A DNA stretch of 41,039 bases from Nitrosomonas sp. (GTDB lineage: Bacteria > Pseudomonadota > Gammaproteobacteria > Burkholderiales > Nitrosomonadaceae): the NCBI GenBank assembly GCA_024281695.1, contig JAMXAE010000006.1, positions 1 through 41,039 on the forward strand. The letters run 5' to 3'. Positions 7,669 to 19,183 of this stretch are shown piece by piece (the stretch's first letter is position 1; the number at the start of each line of letters is the position of its first letter). The notes beneath the pieces are model-generated. The model ran no database searches. It worked only from the letters and a program-made list of their open reading frames with translations, and was not told where the DNA came from. Both the position numbers and the translations under genes were made by a program.

Positions 7669-9120
7669 TTATGTAGCATCCACACCTTGCCGTAACCTCC
7701 ATTCGCCGACTTTGATAATCTTCATCGTATTAGTGCCACCTGACTTACCGACTGGTTCGCCGATCGTCATCACCATGATATCACCATTTCGCACGACACC
7801 ACGCTGGAGCAATTCCTCTTCAGCCAGATTCAGAATAATCTCCGGATCATTAAGTCCTTCACCAAATTCAACCGGATAAACTCCCCTGAATAGCGTTACT
7901 CTGCGACGCGTTTCTTCATTGGGACTTAGCGCAAAAATAGGCACCTTGGAACTTCTTCGCGACATTAGCAATGCCGTCACGCCGCTTTGCGTTAAAGCTG
8001 CAATCGCACGAATCTGCAACCCGCTGGCGGTAAACATGGTGGCACGGGCGATCGCTTCTTCAATCGTGGCCGGGCTTGTGTTGGCCATTCGCTTGTCATG
8101 GCTAACCAAATATTCCTTTTCGGCCTCCAGACAAACACGTGCCATGGCTTCTACTGCTTCCACCGGATATTCACCTGCCGCCGATTCTGCCGATAGCATG
8201 ACCGCATCGGTGCCATCCAATACTGCATTGGCGACATCCGATACTTCCGCACGCGTTGGAATCGGATTAGTAATCATCGATTCCATCATCTGCGTTGCGG
8301 TCACAACCAACTTATTATTGCCGCGTGCGGAGCGAATCATTCTTTTTTGCAGGGCTGGAACAGCGGCGTCTCCCACTTCAACCGCCAGATCGCCACGCGC
8401 CACCATAATCGCATCGGATGCTTCCACAATATCATCCAGCGCAAGAATGGCTTCCGAGCGCTCAATCTTTGCCATGATCATGCCTTTGCCACCAGCCTCT
8501 TGCATCAATGTCCGCGCCTGCCGGATATCATCACCGGAACGCACAAACGAAACGGCCAAATAATCGGCGCCCAGTAGTGCAGCCGTTTTGATGTCTTCCA
8601 GATCCTTGCTCGTCAATGCGGGCGCACCCAGTCCGCCGCCTTTGCGATTGATACCTTTATTGTTCGACAGTATTCCACCTTGTTCAACGATACAAAATAC
8701 TTGATGACCTTTCACATGCGAAACACTCAGCACAATGCGGCCATCATCCAACATTAGTGTGGCACCAGCTTCCAGATCATTCGGTAGTTCTTTATAGTCT
8801 AATCCGACTCTTTCCTGATTACCCAGCTCACAAGTAGCATCCAAAATGAACGGATCCCCCACTTCAAGCCTGATTTTTCCGTGCTCGAACCTGCCAACAC
8901 GGATTTTAGGACCCTGCAAATCAGCCAGAACACCGACAGTTAAGCCCGCCGCGCGCGCCAGAGAACGGGTTAATTCTGCAAACTCAATATGTTGTTCACG
9001 CGTCCCATGAGAGAAATTAATCCGAACAACATCCACACCAGCCCGGATCATGCGATCCAGTATTTTGGGATTACTACAAGCAGGGCCGAGCGTTGCTACA
9101 ATTTTTGTTCTTCGAATCAT
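7669..9120 (-). CDS. pyk: Pyruvate kinase
   Basis: Converts phosphoenolpyruvate and ADP to pyruvate and ATP. The 483-residue sequence starts MIRRTKIVATLGPACSNP and has RINFSHG at 33-39, GVLADLQGPKIRVG, MAKIERSEAI with the catalytic Lys/Glu region, MVARGDLAVEVG for Mg2+ and substrate binding, and TATQMMESM. The C-terminal allosteric domain is present and ends in GTNTMKIIKVGEW. It begins 15 bases after the pgk stop, so the two are almost certainly cotranscribed. Having pyk inside a block with Calvin enzymes couples carbon fixation to pyruvate supply. Confidence 0.97.
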   Translation of the reverse strand: MIRRTKIVATLGPACSNPKILDRMIRAGVDVVRINFSHGTREQHIEFAELTRSLARAAGLTVGVLADLQGPKIRVGRFEHGKIRLEVGDPFILDATCELGNQERVGLDYKELPNDLEAGATLMLDDGRIVLSVSHVKGHQVFCIVEQGGILSNNKGINRKGGGLGAPALTSKDLEDIKTAALLGADYLAVSFVRSGDDIRQARTLMQEAGGKGMIMAKIERSEAILALDDIVEASDAIMVARGDLAVEVGDAAVPALQKRMIRSARGNNKLVVTATQMMESMITNPIPTRAEVSDVANAVLDGTDAVMLSAESAAGEYPVEAVEAMARVCLEAEKEYLVSHDKRMANTSPATIEEAIARATMFTASGLQIRAIAALTQSGVTALLMSRRSSKVPIFALSPNEETRRRVTLFRGVYPVEFGEGLNDPEIILNLAEEELLQRGVVRNGDIMVMTIGEPVGKSGGTNTMKIIKVGEWRLRQGVDAT

Positions 9121-9135
9121 TATCTCTCTTGACGA

Positions 9136-10314
9136 TTAGTTAGCGCGTGTTTCTAATATTTCTACCGCAGGCAATTTCTTGCCCTCTAAGAATTCGAGGA
9201 ATGCACCACCTGCCGTTGATATATAAGATATCTTGTCATAAATATCGTATTTCTGAATGGCAGCAATGGTATCACCGCCCCCTGCCAGCGTAAAAGCGCT
9301 TGTCTCTGCAATCGCCCGGGCAATTTTCTCAGTTCCCGCACCAAACTGATCGAACTCAAACACACCCACCGGGCCATTCCAAACCACTGTTCCCGCGTGC
9401 ATGATGATCTCCACCAATTCTTGTGCACTTTTAGGCCCGATATCAAAGATCATGTCGTCATTACTCACATCACCGGCATCTTTCAAAACTGCAGGCTCAT
9501 TGGTGTCAAATTTCTTGCCCACTACCACATCAACCGCGATGGGAATCGATGCGTTGCGTTTAGCCATTTTATCCATTAGAACTTTGGCCGTTGGCACCAG
9601 ATCATCTTCACACAGTGATTTGCCGACATTCTTGCCAGTCGCTTTCAAGAAAGTATTGGCAATGCCCCCACCCACCACTAACTGGTCCACTTTTTCAGAT
9701 AATGATTCAAGTACCGTCAGCTTGGTTGAAACCTTGGAACCACCAACAATCGCCACCATAGGTCTTGCCGGATTCAACAAGGCTTTGGTTAATGCTTCCA
9801 GTTCTTCAGTGAGCAAAATACCTGCGCAAGCTACTGGTGCATATTTGGCGATACCATGAGTCGATGCCTCTGCTCGGTGTGCAGTACCAAATGCATCCAT
9901 CACAAAGACATCGCATAATTTTGCATATTTCTGCGCAGTTTCATCTAAATTTTTCTTTTCGCCTTTATTGATGCGGCAATTCTCCAGCACGACCAGCTCA
10001 CCATCCGCTATCTCAAAACCACCATCCATCCAGTCTTTAATTAAACGCACTGGTTTATGCAAGCGATCCGCAATGTTATCGGCTACTGGTTTCAGTGAGT
10101 TTTCCTCGGTCCATTGTCCTTCTTCAGGACGACCCAGGTGAGATGTGACCATCACTTTAGCGCCTTGTTTAAGGCAGTGATTAATTGTCGCCATTGAGGC
10201 AGTAATGCGTGCGTCGGATGTCACTTTACCATCTTTCACAGGCACATTCAGATCAGCACGTATAAATACACGTTTACCCTTCAGATCAAGGTCAACAAGT
10301 TTAATAACAGACAC
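9136..10314 (-). CDS. pgk: Phosphoglycerate kinase
   Basis: Interconverts 3-phosphoglycerate and 1,3-bisphosphoglycerate, in the Calvin cycle running toward the bisphosphate at the cost of ATP. The 392-residue protein has [13 protein letters not shown] at 17-29, TSHLGRPEE, the hinge region [25 protein letters not shown] and the nucleotide-binding GGGDTIAA. Translation starts at a GTG (10314) with GGAG about 9 bases upstream; no ATG lies nearby that keeps the conserved N-terminus. A hairpin lies between gap and this gene, and pyk follows after 15 bases. Confidence 0.97.
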   Translation of the reverse strand: MSVIKLVDLDLKGKRVFIRADLNVPVKDGKVTSDARITASMATINHCLKQGAKVMVTSHLGRPEEGQWTEENSLKPVADNIADRLHKPVRLIKDWMDGGFEIADGELVVLENCRINKGEKKNLDETAQKYAKLCDVFVMDAFGTAHRAEASTHGIAKYAPVACAGILLTEELEALTKALLNPARPMVAIVGGSKVSTKLTVLESLSEKVDQLVVGGGIANTFLKATGKNVGKSLCEDDLVPTAKVLMDKMAKRNASIPIAVDVVVGKKFDTNEPAVLKDAGDVSNDDMIFDIGPKSAQELVEIIMHAGTVVWNGPVGVFEFDQFGAGTEKIARAIAETSAFTLAGGGDTIAAIQKYDIYDKISYISTAGGAFLEFLEGKKLPAVEILETRAN

Positions 10315-10345
10315 GGCAAGCTCCAGAATTGTCTTTAAGAAAAGT

Positions 10346-10373
10346 ATAAAGGATAGCTAAGGCTACCCTTTAT
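10346..10373 (-). terminator. Intercistronic hairpin between gap and pgk
   Basis: ATAAAGG/CCTTTAT and TAGC/GCTA pair with a single A-C mismatch and a four-base loop. It sits in the 143-base gap after the gap stop. It could partly terminate or protect the upstream message and so set different levels of gap and pgk-pyk; there is no strong U-run. Confidence 0.5.
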
Positions 10374-10457
10374 GTATTAACTAATTGAATATCAAAGTTG
10401 AGACAGCAATCAAAATCTTACTGATGCACTTTCGATTGCATATCTTCTAGCACATTG

Positions 10458-11525
<1,068 letters not shown>

Positions 11526-13541
11526 TTAGAGAATACCTTTTACTATCTTAATTACGTTCTCGACGGTAAAGCCGAAGTGTTTAAATAACACATCAGCAGG
11601 CGCCGATTCGCCAAAGGAATCAATCCCCACCACAGCTCCGTCCAGACCAACGTACTTACGCCAGAAATCTGTCACACCGGCTTCTACAGCTACTCGTTTA
11701 ATGCTCTTTGGCAAGACGGCCTCTTTATAAGATGGTTCCTGACGATCAAATATATTGGTACATGGCATAGAAACAACACGTACATGAATACCCTCTTCCG
11801 CCAGTATTTTTTGTGCATTCATTACCAGACCGATTTCTGAGCCTGTCGCGATCAAGATTGCTTGGGGTTTTCCATTACTTGCCTCCGACAATACATAGCC
11901 GCCCTTATCAATGAGTTTTATCGTAGCTGCATCACGTTTCTGGAATGGCAAATTCTGCCGACTGAATATCAGTGTTGATGGACCATCTTTACGTTCAATA
12001 GCACGTGCCCATGACACTGTTGATTCAACAGTGTCACAAGGACGCCATACGTCCATATTCGGGATATAACGCAATGTGGCTGTTTGTTCCACGGGTTGAT
12101 GCGTCGGGCCATCTTCACCTAGACCAATCGAATCATGGGTAAACACAAATATATTGCGAATTTTCATCAATGCAGCCATACGCAGGGCATTACGGGCATA
12201 TTCAGAAAACATTAAAAATGTAGCGCCATAAGGAATCAATCCACCATGCAGCGACAATCCGTTCATCATCGCACTCATGCCAAACTCACGTACGCCATAA
12301 TAGACATAATTACCACCGTTTTTCTGGCTAATCCCCTTAGAACCTGACCATAAAGTCAAATTAGATCCCGCCAAATCCGCAGAACCACCGATCAATTCTG
12401 GCAAAATTGGTGCCAAACCTTCAATCGCATTTTGTGAGGCTTTGCGGCTAGCAATCGTCTCTGCTTTTGCGTTGACCTGATTGATAACGCTATCGACATG
12501 ACTATGCCAGTTTGCGGGTAAATCACCTGCCATGCGACGGTTAAACTCAGCAGCTTCGGCAGGATGCTTTTCTGCATATTCAGCAAATTTCTGATTCCAC
12601 TCAGTTTCAAGTTTCTGGCCCTTCGCTCTTGCATCCCAAGCACTATATACTTCTTGTGGTATTTCAAAAGGCGGATGATGCCAGCCAATATGTGGACGAG
12701 TAGCCGCAATCTCGGCGTCACCCAATGCGGCACCATGCACTGAATGGGTATTAGCCATATTCGGAGAACCCAAGCCAATGACTGTTTTGCAACAAATCAT
12801 TGATGGTTTATTGTTTACTTGCTTGGCAGCCTCAATCGCCGCTTCGATCGCTTCTGGATCATGTCCGTTGACATTCGGCACAACATGCCAGCCATAAGAT
12901 TCAAATCGCTTTGGCGTGTCGTCAGTAAACCAACCTTCCACATGACCATCAATGGAAATACCATTATCATCGTAAAAACAGATTAGTTTGCCTAAACCCA
13001 AGGTACCTGCTAAGGAGCAAGCTTCGTGAGAGATACCTTCCATCAGACAACCATCACCTAGAAAAACATAGGTATGATGATCCACAATATTATAGCCAGG
13101 ACGATTAAATTCAGCAGCCAGTACCTTTTCTGCCAGGGCCATACCTACCGCATTGGTAATACCCTGACCTAATGGACCTGTTGTGGTTTCTACACCGGGG
13201 GTATATCCATATTCCGGATGTCCGGGTGTTTTGGAGTGAAATTGACGGAATTTCTTGATTTCTTCCATGGGCAAATCGTAGCCGGTCAGATGCAATAAGG
13301 CATAGATCAACATCGAGCCATGTCCATTGGAAAGAATAAATCGGTCACGGTCAACCCATTCTGGATTGCTAGGATTATGACGCAGATGGTGAATCCACAG
13401 CACTTCAGCAATTTCGGCCATACCCATTGGCATACCGGGGTGACCAGAATTGGCTTTTTGCACAGCATCCATCGCCAATGCACGAATCGCACTGGTCAAA
13501 TCTTTAAATACCGGCGCGTCAAAATCCTTGAATGTACCCAT
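11526..13541 (-). CDS. tkt: Transketolase
   Basis: Thiamine-diphosphate enzyme moving two-carbon ketol units among sugar phosphates in the Calvin and pentose-phosphate pathways. The 671 residues cover the three usual domains: an N-terminal TPP domain with [10 protein letters not shown] (His34), NGHGS at 72-76 and [13 protein letters not shown] at 162-174; a central pyrimidine domain with [27 protein letters not shown] and SRQNLP; and a C-terminal domain with [10 protein letters not shown]. Length is typical. AAGGGAG lies ahead of the ATG. It is the first gene of the carbon block, and a strong hairpin upstream insulates it from ntrX. In autotrophs this gene is often called cbbT. Confidence 0.97.
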   Translation of the reverse strand: MGTFKDFDAPVFKDLTSAIRALAMDAVQKANSGHPGMPMGMAEIAEVLWIHHLRHNPSNPEWVDRDRFILSNGHGSMLIYALLHLTGYDLPMEEIKKFRQFHSKTPGHPEYGYTPGVETTTGPLGQGITNAVGMALAEKVLAAEFNRPGYNIVDHHTYVFLGDGCLMEGISHEACSLAGTLGLGKLICFYDDNGISIDGHVEGWFTDDTPKRFESYGWHVVPNVNGHDPEAIEAAIEAAKQVNNKPSMICCKTVIGLGSPNMANTHSVHGAALGDAEIAATRPHIGWHHPPFEIPQEVYSAWDARAKGQKLETEWNQKFAEYAEKHPAEAAEFNRRMAGDLPANWHSHVDSVINQVNAKAETIASRKASQNAIEGLAPILPELIGGSADLAGSNLTLWSGSKGISQKNGGNYVYYGVREFGMSAMMNGLSLHGGLIPYGATFLMFSEYARNALRMAALMKIRNIFVFTHDSIGLGEDGPTHQPVEQTATLRYIPNMDVWRPCDTVESTVSWARAIERKDGPSTLIFSRQNLPFQKRDAATIKLIDKGGYVLSEASNGKPQAILIATGSEIGLVMNAQKILAEEGIHVRVVSMPCTNIFDRQEPSYKEAVLPKSIKRVAVEAGVTDFWRKYVGLDGAVVGIDSFGESAPADVLFKHFGFTVENVIKIVKGIL

Positions 13542-13579
13542 CGATACTAACTCCCTTATATTTTCAAAAAACGGAAATG

Positions 13580-13613
13580 GCCAATCTGCATATTCATCAC
13601 TATGCAGATTGGC
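13580..13613 (-). terminator. Strong hairpin between ntrX and tkt
   Basis: GCCAATCTGCATA (13580-13592) and TATGCAGATTGGC (13601-13613) form a perfect 13-bp stem with an 8-base loop. Read on the minus strand it is followed 9 bases later by a T6 run, so it fits a terminator for the ntrY-ntrX message just before tkt. Confidence 0.75.
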
Positions 13614-13706
13614 GACAAAGTTAGTATTATCCCTTAAGATGGATGATACGACAACTTCATTTTTCGCATAAAACCAATCCAGTAGCAGCAGAATTTCCTG
13701 CCAGAA

Positions 13707-14969
13707 TCAATTTCCTCGCAGTTTAATTCCTAGTAGTTTTATTTTTCGATAAAGATGTGTGCGCTCTAATCCAGCTCTATCGGCTACACGAGTCATATTG
13801 CCATTTTCTTGATCTATTAATCTTTCAAAATAAGTTTTTTCAAACAAATCACGCGCTTCACGCAATGAAAGATCAAGGGGAATTTCCGGAGCCACTGAAG
13901 TCGAAGCTGATTCAGGGAAAACCATTGCCTGCTGAACAGCCTCCACTGAAATCTCATCACCCACGTAGGTCAAAGCCAAAGAATGCACGACACCGGTGAG
14001 TTGCGTAAGATTACCCGGCCAATCATAATTTCGTAAACAATTCAGCGCAGCCGTACTAAATTGAACAGCTGATGAAGCTTCACCGGATTCAACAAAACGC
14101 GACAAAATTTGATTAGCTAATTCAGGAATATCCTCTCGATGTGCTCTCAATGCTGGAATACCAATACTCAAGCTACTCAGCACTTCATATAACTTGGGAT
14201 GATAAGCTCCCTGCGCTGTCAACTCAGCTAATGGTTGTGATGTCGCACATACTAATCGCACATTATATTTTTCTAGCTTACTCAATAATAATAGCAACCC
14301 TTTTTGTCCCAATTTGCTGACTTCACCGACATCCTTCAAAAATAACACTCCATCACGCGCAAGCTCCAACAAATCCAATGGCGATTCTGCCAATGATGTC
14401 AGTGTTTCTGGTTCCACCCAAGGAGTATTCACGCGGTGCATAAATCTTGCACATATCTCCACACCAACACCAGGTTCGCCCATTAGGAGCAAAGGAGTTT
14501 TCAGATTCGCAACTTGCTCCAGTCTTTTTCTAAGATCTGTAATCAATACCCCTTTCCCTAAACTGGCCAGGGAAAGTGCCGAATGTTGTTTACTTTGTCC
14601 CCCTCGCAAAGCTTTGCTGACGGTACTGAGCAGCTTTTGCAAAGGTATCGGTTTCTCAAGATAGCCAAATGCACCAATACGCGTTGCTTCAACCGCAGTA
14701 TCAATGGTGCCATGCCCAGACATCATAATGACCGGCATCGTCAGCATACCGTTGCTAGCCCAATCTTTTAACAATGTAATACCATCGGTATCAGGCATCC
14801 AAATATCCAGCAACACAAGATCCGGACGCGTCTGACTACGCCACACTCGAGCTTGTTCAGCATTCTCGGCCAGCGCTACACGATATCCTTCATCACGCAG
14901 AATCTCAGACAGCAATTCGCGTATACCAATTTCGTCATCAACAACAAGTATCGTATTGTTTGTTATCAT
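13707..14969 (-). CDS. ntrX: NtrX-like response regulator with degenerate AAA+ domain
   Basis: Partner of the adjacent NtrY kinase. Receiver domain 5-118 is complete: DD at 11-12, phospho-acceptor Asp55 in LLDIWMPDTDG, Lys106 in LEKP. The middle AAA+ domain is visibly degenerate: the P-loop reads GEPGVGVE (164-171) without the Lys/Thr of GxxGTGKE, the Walker B segment reads GVLFLKDVGE instead of LFLDEIGD, and the spacing between them is only about 35 residues, with GAFTGA absent. The C-terminal Fis-type HTH (about 380-417; TRVADRAGLERTHLYRKIK) is intact. It should therefore bind DNA and be phosphorylated but not remodel sigma-54 polymerase. Length is 420, shorter than typical NtrX (about 455). 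GGAG precedes the ATG. Confidence 0.9.
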   Translation of the reverse strand: MITNNTILVVDDEIGIRELLSEILRDEGYRVALAENAEQARVWRSQTRPDLVLLDIWMPDTDGITLLKDWASNGMLTMPVIMMSGHGTIDTAVEATRIGAFGYLEKPIPLQKLLSTVSKALRGGQSKQHSALSLASLGKGVLITDLRKRLEQVANLKTPLLLMGEPGVGVEICARFMHRVNTPWVEPETLTSLAESPLDLLELARDGVLFLKDVGEVSKLGQKGLLLLLSKLEKYNVRLVCATSQPLAELTAQGAYHPKLYEVLSSLSIGIPALRAHREDIPELANQILSRFVESGEASSAVQFSTAALNCLRNYDWPGNLTQLTGVVHSLALTYVGDEISVEAVQQAMVFPESASTSVAPEIPLDLSLREARDLFEKTYFERLIDQENGNMTRVADRAGLERTHLYRKIKLLGIKLRGN

Positions 14970-15127
14970 TTAGAGTTTTCTCCGCTACCGAAATCTAATC
15001 AGCTTGTCCGCAACTGTCAATTTCCAGAATTATCTATTAATTCTGAGTGCTAAAATTCATTAACTGATACTCGAGTATGAAAAATTTTATTCACCCCTTC
15101 GTTAATCACTCATTCCATAACTCAGCT

Positions 15128-17302
15128 TCATGCTAATTTGTTGCCTCTCGCTGACACTTTCTTTTCTACTGTCGGCAAGATAATTGAGATTTGTGCACCA
15201 TGAGGCTTAATATTCTCAACATGAATCACACCTTCATGTTCCTCAACAATTTTCTTGACAATAGGCAAACCCAATCCCGTTCCTCTTGATTTAGTGGTGA
15301 CATAAGGCTCAAAAACTCTGGCTCTGATCTCATCTGCAAAACCGCAACCATTATCGCGTATACTTAGTTGCACCCCCCCGTACACCATTTCAGTTTTTAC
15401 TTCTATGACAGGCTCCGATGTATCAATCAATGCATCCTGCGCATTCTGCAATAAATTATGCAGCACTTGACGCAATTGAGCGGAATCTCCTTTGACTACA
15501 GGCAAGTCATCTGCCAATACCTGCTTAATTTGTATAGGTTTCTTACTATTATCCGTCGCCATACTTGCTGTCTCATAAAGTGACAACACTTCGCGCACCA
15601 ATCGATTAAAATCAAGCTGACGCAATTCTAATGCGGGAATACGTGCGTACTGATTGAATTCATTCACCATTCTCTTCAGTGCTTCCACCTGATTAACAAT
15701 TGTTTCTGTAGAGCGCCGCAATATTCTGGCATCTTCTTCGTTCAGCTTATTGATCAATTTGTGTTGCACTCGCTCCGCAGAGAGTTGAATAGGCGTCAGT
15801 GGGTTTTTAATTTCATGTGCCAGTCGACGTGCAACTTCGCCCCAGGCAACTGCACGCTGCACTTGCAATAGATTAGTAATATCGTCAAAAACCACCACTC
15901 CACCACCTCCCGATATCTCGGGCAATCTCGTTCCCCGTATCAGAAGAACCTGATGGTTACCATCCTCTGAGCGTGTTAATTGACGCTGCCAAACACCTGC
16001 TGTTCCCGAGTTAAAACCTTCTCTGATTTCAGAAACCAGGCTACTGAGCTGAGGCTCATTGTCCACACATCCTTCAATAATTGAGCTATCCAAACTAATC
16101 AAAGGTACCTGGAGTATCTGCTCCGCACTACGATTTGCCTTAGATAAAACCAATTGATCATCAAACACCAGCACACCCGATGAAAGATTTGCCAGAATGC
16201 TTTCCAAATGTGCACGCGCGCTTTCCACCTCCTGTTGATTATGTTGTGCAGTTGCTCTCGCCTCCTCCAATTGTTGCGTCATCAAATTAAAAGACTCTGT
16301 CAGTACGCCTAGCTCATCGCGACTCTGAACCATATGACGCCGACTATAGTCCCCTTGCGCGATAGCGCGCGTACTTTCTGCCAACATACCCAATGGAGCG
16401 CTCAGCTTCTCGCTAAGTAACGAAGCCGTTGCAAGCGCTGAAAATAGTGATAATAACAATGCCAACGTTAATGTAACACTATACAGACGCGTTAATCCCT
16501 GACGTGACAAAGAAAGCTCTTGATAATCCTGATACCCTGCCTGTACCCTTTCCGCGTCTTTTGCCAATTGCACAGGAACCGGCTGCAAGAGCTGAAGCAC
16601 GCGTATGTCTTCCTTCAAACTCAACACATTAACCGGAGCCACTACACGTAAATACAAACCTCTATCCGCAATCGTCTCAACTGCACGATAAGCCTTCTGA
16701 ATTCTTATATGACGCATCATAGCTGCGTTAGGCATTTCAGGGAATAATGCCAAGTTACTGCCACTGGAAAATGCAATAACTTTGCTATCCTGATTAAATA
16801 AAGTTGCTTCCTCAACTTGCGATTGCATCAATAATTCATTGAGAATCAGCAAAGGCGGATTTGAAGGCTCAGATAATACCAATGCTGTGGTTTGCGCCTT
16901 TTTCTGTAATTCATCCAACAAGTTCTCAAGCATGGTGTGACCCAGACTTAAACCTCCTTCGAGTGCACGATCTACTTTTACATCAAACCAAGACTCAATA
17001 CTTTTCTCGAGAAACTGAACAGATACTGCATATACCAAAACACCCGGAAGTATCGCCATCAGCGAAAAGACCAGCATTAAACGTAATGCCAGCCTAGATC
17101 CAAATACACCTGACTTAAGCCTACGCCTAAATCTCCATAACAAAAATCCCACGATAACCATGAGAAATAGTACGAAGGCAATATTGATACCCAACAATAA
17201 TCGATATTCCCGTTCAAAAAATTCGGTATTGGCGCCGGCTGTTGCCAGCAAAAAAAGCATGACTGCTCCTAATCCTGCACCAATAGTGAGTACATATTTC
17301 AT
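15128..17302 (-). CDS. ntrY: NtrY-like membrane sensor histidine kinase
   Basis: Senses an envelope or redox/nitrogen cue and phosphorylates NtrX. In order: membrane segments near 3-22, 36-57, 72-97 and 275-297, with an extracytoplasmic loop about 100-272; HAMP linker about 297-350; PAS-like domain about 365-480; dimerisation/phospho-acceptor helix with His496 in RRLAHEIKNPLTP; and an HATPase domain with NLLQNAQDAL, RDNGCGFAD and GTGLGLPIVKKI. Length 724 is normal. The start ATG overlaps the stop of the DUF4390 gene (ATGA), so translation is coupled. The ntrX gene follows after 158 bases. Confidence 0.94.
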   Translation of the reverse strand: MKYVLTIGAGLGAVMLFLLATAGANTEFFEREYRLLLGINIAFVLFLMVIVGFLLWRFRRRLKSGVFGSRLALRLMLVFSLMAILPGVLVYAVSVQFLEKSIESWFDVKVDRALEGGLSLGHTMLENLLDELQKKAQTTALVLSEPSNPPLLILNELLMQSQVEEATLFNQDSKVIAFSSGSNLALFPEMPNAAMMRHIRIQKAYRAVETIADRGLYLRVVAPVNVLSLKEDIRVLQLLQPVPVQLAKDAERVQAGYQDYQELSLSRQGLTRLYSVTLTLALLLSLFSALATASLLSEKLSAPLGMLAESTRAIAQGDYSRRHMVQSRDELGVLTESFNLMTQQLEEARATAQHNQQEVESARAHLESILANLSSGVLVFDDQLVLSKANRSAEQILQVPLISLDSSIIEGCVDNEPQLSSLVSEIREGFNSGTAGVWQRQLTRSEDGNHQVLLIRGTRLPEISGGGGVVVFDDITNLLQVQRAVAWGEVARRLAHEIKNPLTPIQLSAERVQHKLINKLNEEDARILRRSTETIVNQVEALKRMVNEFNQYARIPALELRQLDFNRLVREVLSLYETASMATDNSKKPIQIKQVLADDLPVVKGDSAQLRQVLHNLLQNAQDALIDTSEPVIEVKTEMVYGGVQLSIRDNGCGFADEIRARVFEPYVTTKSRGTGLGLPIVKKIVEEHEGVIHVENIKPHGAQISIILPTVEKKVSARGNKLA

Positions 17303-17898
17303 TGATGATATTTAATCTGCAGCGGTTGCTCTGGTGTCGGTAACTTCATGTGCCATTCTAATCTATCCGAAGTCAAATCCCATTTCTTTGAACCCAGCGC
17401 TTCCACTTGGAATGGCTTAGGCATGCGTGTCAAATCTAACCATACACGTAATGAGGCAATATAGTCGACATCTTGTTTTAATTCGGATTTGATCGTCAGC
17501 GGATAATCATGCAATTGACCCAGAACTTGTAACGCTTCCTGTAAGGTATTAAAGCTTCTTGAGAATGCTGGATGATTTAAACGATATTGACGAGTAAGTG
17601 CATAATATCTCAGTCCTACTCTCACTTTAGCACGAGCAACTTCGTCGTTAAGCCAGTACCAACGCGAATCGATCAAGCTAAATTTAGTGGCAAAATAAAG
17701 CACGATACCTTTCTCAAGTGCTTGTTCCAACGTAGCATTGAGAACAATCTCAGAATCAACACTGATTTCATAACCTTGCTCAACAGCCGCCAAATTGACA
17801 GACCTTATCTGGATACTCTCCGCCTGTGCAACTACAACCGACAGAGTCAATAGCAAAAATATCAAATTAGCATTGAGTAATAACCGCATTCGCCACAT
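17299..17898 (-). CDS. DUF4390 domain protein, exported
   Basis: From ATG 17898 the product is 199 residues, with an N-terminal export signal (RLLLNANLIFLLLTLSVVVA, cleavage likely after AQA). The body contains the family features VLYFATKFSLIDSRWYWLND, RYYALTRQYRLNH and a late DLTSDRLEW. DUF4390 proteins sit regularly between rsmB and ntrY in betaproteobacteria; their function is unknown, and a role in signalling to NtrY is only inference from gene order. The open frame runs up to 17973, overlapping rsmB by 68 bases, but the added residues are not signal-like. ATG 17889 is an alternative start; neither has a good ribosome site. Confidence 0.82.
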   Translation of the reverse strand: MWRMRLLLNANLIFLLLTLSVVVAQAESIQIRSVNLAAVEQGYEISVDSEIVLNATLEQALEKGIVLYFATKFSLIDSRWYWLNDEVARAKVRVGLRYYALTRQYRLNHPAFSRSFNTLQEALQVLGQLHDYPLTIKSELKQDVDYIASLRVWLDLTRMPKPFQVEALGSKKWDLTSDRLEWHMKLPTPEQPLQIKYHQ

Positions 17899-17905
17899 AT
17901 TTTGG

Positions 17906-19183
17906 CTAGACTTTATGCAGTAAGGTATAAAAGAAACCATCATGTCGAATATTGGGTAACAATTGTCCATCAATCATCGCCTCTGCAGAAAGCGGTAATG
18001 GACATGCATCAGGGTGATGTTTAAGAAATTTTTTTATTTGTATTGTGTTTTCTTCAGTAAAGATTGAGCAAGTCACATAAAGCAACTTACCACCTCTACT
18101 GAGAATTTTCCACAAAGCATTGAGAATTGCTTGCTGACTTGTTGCAAACTTACCTAAATCACTCTCACGCCGCAACCATTTAATATCCGGATGCCGGCAC
18201 ACCACGCCTGATGCAGAACAAGGTACATCAGCCAGAATACGATCAAACAGTTGACCATCCCACCATTCATCCGGTCGCGAGGCATCCCCACACACCAAAC
18301 GTTCTGCTGTCATACTTAAGCGCTCAAGATTTTGTCGAACTTGAGTAAGCCTTACCAAATCATTATCCAATACAGTCAACGATATATCCGCTAATTCCAG
18401 TAAATGGCTACTTTTACCCCCGGGCGCTGCACAAGCATCTAACACACGCATACCATCATGAACATCCAGAAATGGTGCCGCCAGCTGAGCTCCTGCGTCC
18501 TGAACGGTAACCCAACCTTCACTAAAACCTGGCAAATTCTCCACCATCACCGGTTGAATCAATTGAAACGCACTAGGCCATAGTTCCTCTGCATGCATTA
18601 CTTTCTCTGTCAACAACTTACGATAAGATTCCACGCTAATCTTGCGCCGATTAACTCGCAATGTCATGGGAGGACGCTTATTATCGGCCTCTAGTATGGT
18701 TTGAAAATTCTGTGGGTATTGTAATCGCAATTTATCGATCCACCATTGTGGATGCGAATAACGTCCGACTTCTTTTTCGGCAGCCTTAATTAACAAGCTT
18801 TCACGCTGTCGAATAAAGTTGCGCAATACTGCATTGACCAATCCTTGCATGCCCTTTCCATGCGTCAAAGAACGTGAAGCCGAAACTGCTTGATCAACCA
18901 CGGTATACGCAAGTGCTTTAGTGTATTGCAGTTGATATAGGCTAACCAGCAATAAATGTTGCAAACATTTATCACGCAGTGATTTCTTTAATAACAATCC
19001 GAGAATCGCATCCAACTGCCCATAAAAACGCAGTACGCCATAACTTAAATCTTGAATAGCGCCTCTTTGTTGTTTTGATAATACCGGATCTTCGCGCCAA
19101 GCTTCTTGCAACACACCTGTCAAGCTTGCTCCGGCTAATACCTTTGTCACTACAAAGACCGCAGCAAGTTGTGTCTTAATCAT
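17906..19183 (-). CDS. rsmB: 16S rRNA (cytosine-967-C5)-methyltransferase RsmB
   Basis: Methylates C967 of 16S rRNA with SAM. The first 140 residues form the NusB-like RNA-binding domain (LSYGVLRFYGQLDAIL, GLVNAVLRNFIRQ). The Rossmann methyltransferase follows: motif I RVLDACAAPGGKS at 246-258, motif IV DVPCSASG with Cys322, and motif VI YVTCSIFTEEN with catalytic Cys372. Length 425 is typical. Its start overlaps the fmt stop by 8 bases, and the DUF4390 start follows its own stop within 8 bases, so fmt-rsmB-DUF4390-ntrY form one tightly packed transcription unit. Confidence 0.95.
   Translation of the reverse strand: MIKTQLAAVFVVTKVLAGASLTGVLQEAWREDPVLSKQQRGAIQDLSYGVLRFYGQLDAILGLLLKKSLRDKCLQHLLLVSLYQLQYTKALAYTVVDQAVSASRSLTHGKGMQGLVNAVLRNFIRQRESLLIKAAEKEVGRYSHPQWWIDKLRLQYPQNFQTILEADNKRPPMTLRVNRRKISVESYRKLLTEKVMHAEELWPSAFQLIQPVMVENLPGFSEGWVTVQDAGAQLAAPFLDVHDGMRVLDACAAPGGKSSHLLELADISLTVLDNDLVRLTQVRQNLERLSMTAERLVCGDASRPDEWWDGQLFDRILADVPCSASGVVCRHPDIKWLRRESDLGKFATSQQAILNALWKILSRGGKLLYVTCSIFTEENTIQIKKFLKHHPDACPLPLSAEAMIDGQLLPNIRHDGFFYTLLHKV

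Noticed and set aside
7919-8563. 214-codon plus-strand open frame
   Set aside because: Lies wholly opposite pyk, whose catalytic motifs are unambiguous; composition is that of an antisense shadow.
15372-15379. Run of seven C/G inside ntrY
   Set aside because: Seven bases is too short to argue for phase variation; it encodes a normal Gly-Gly in the kinase domain.
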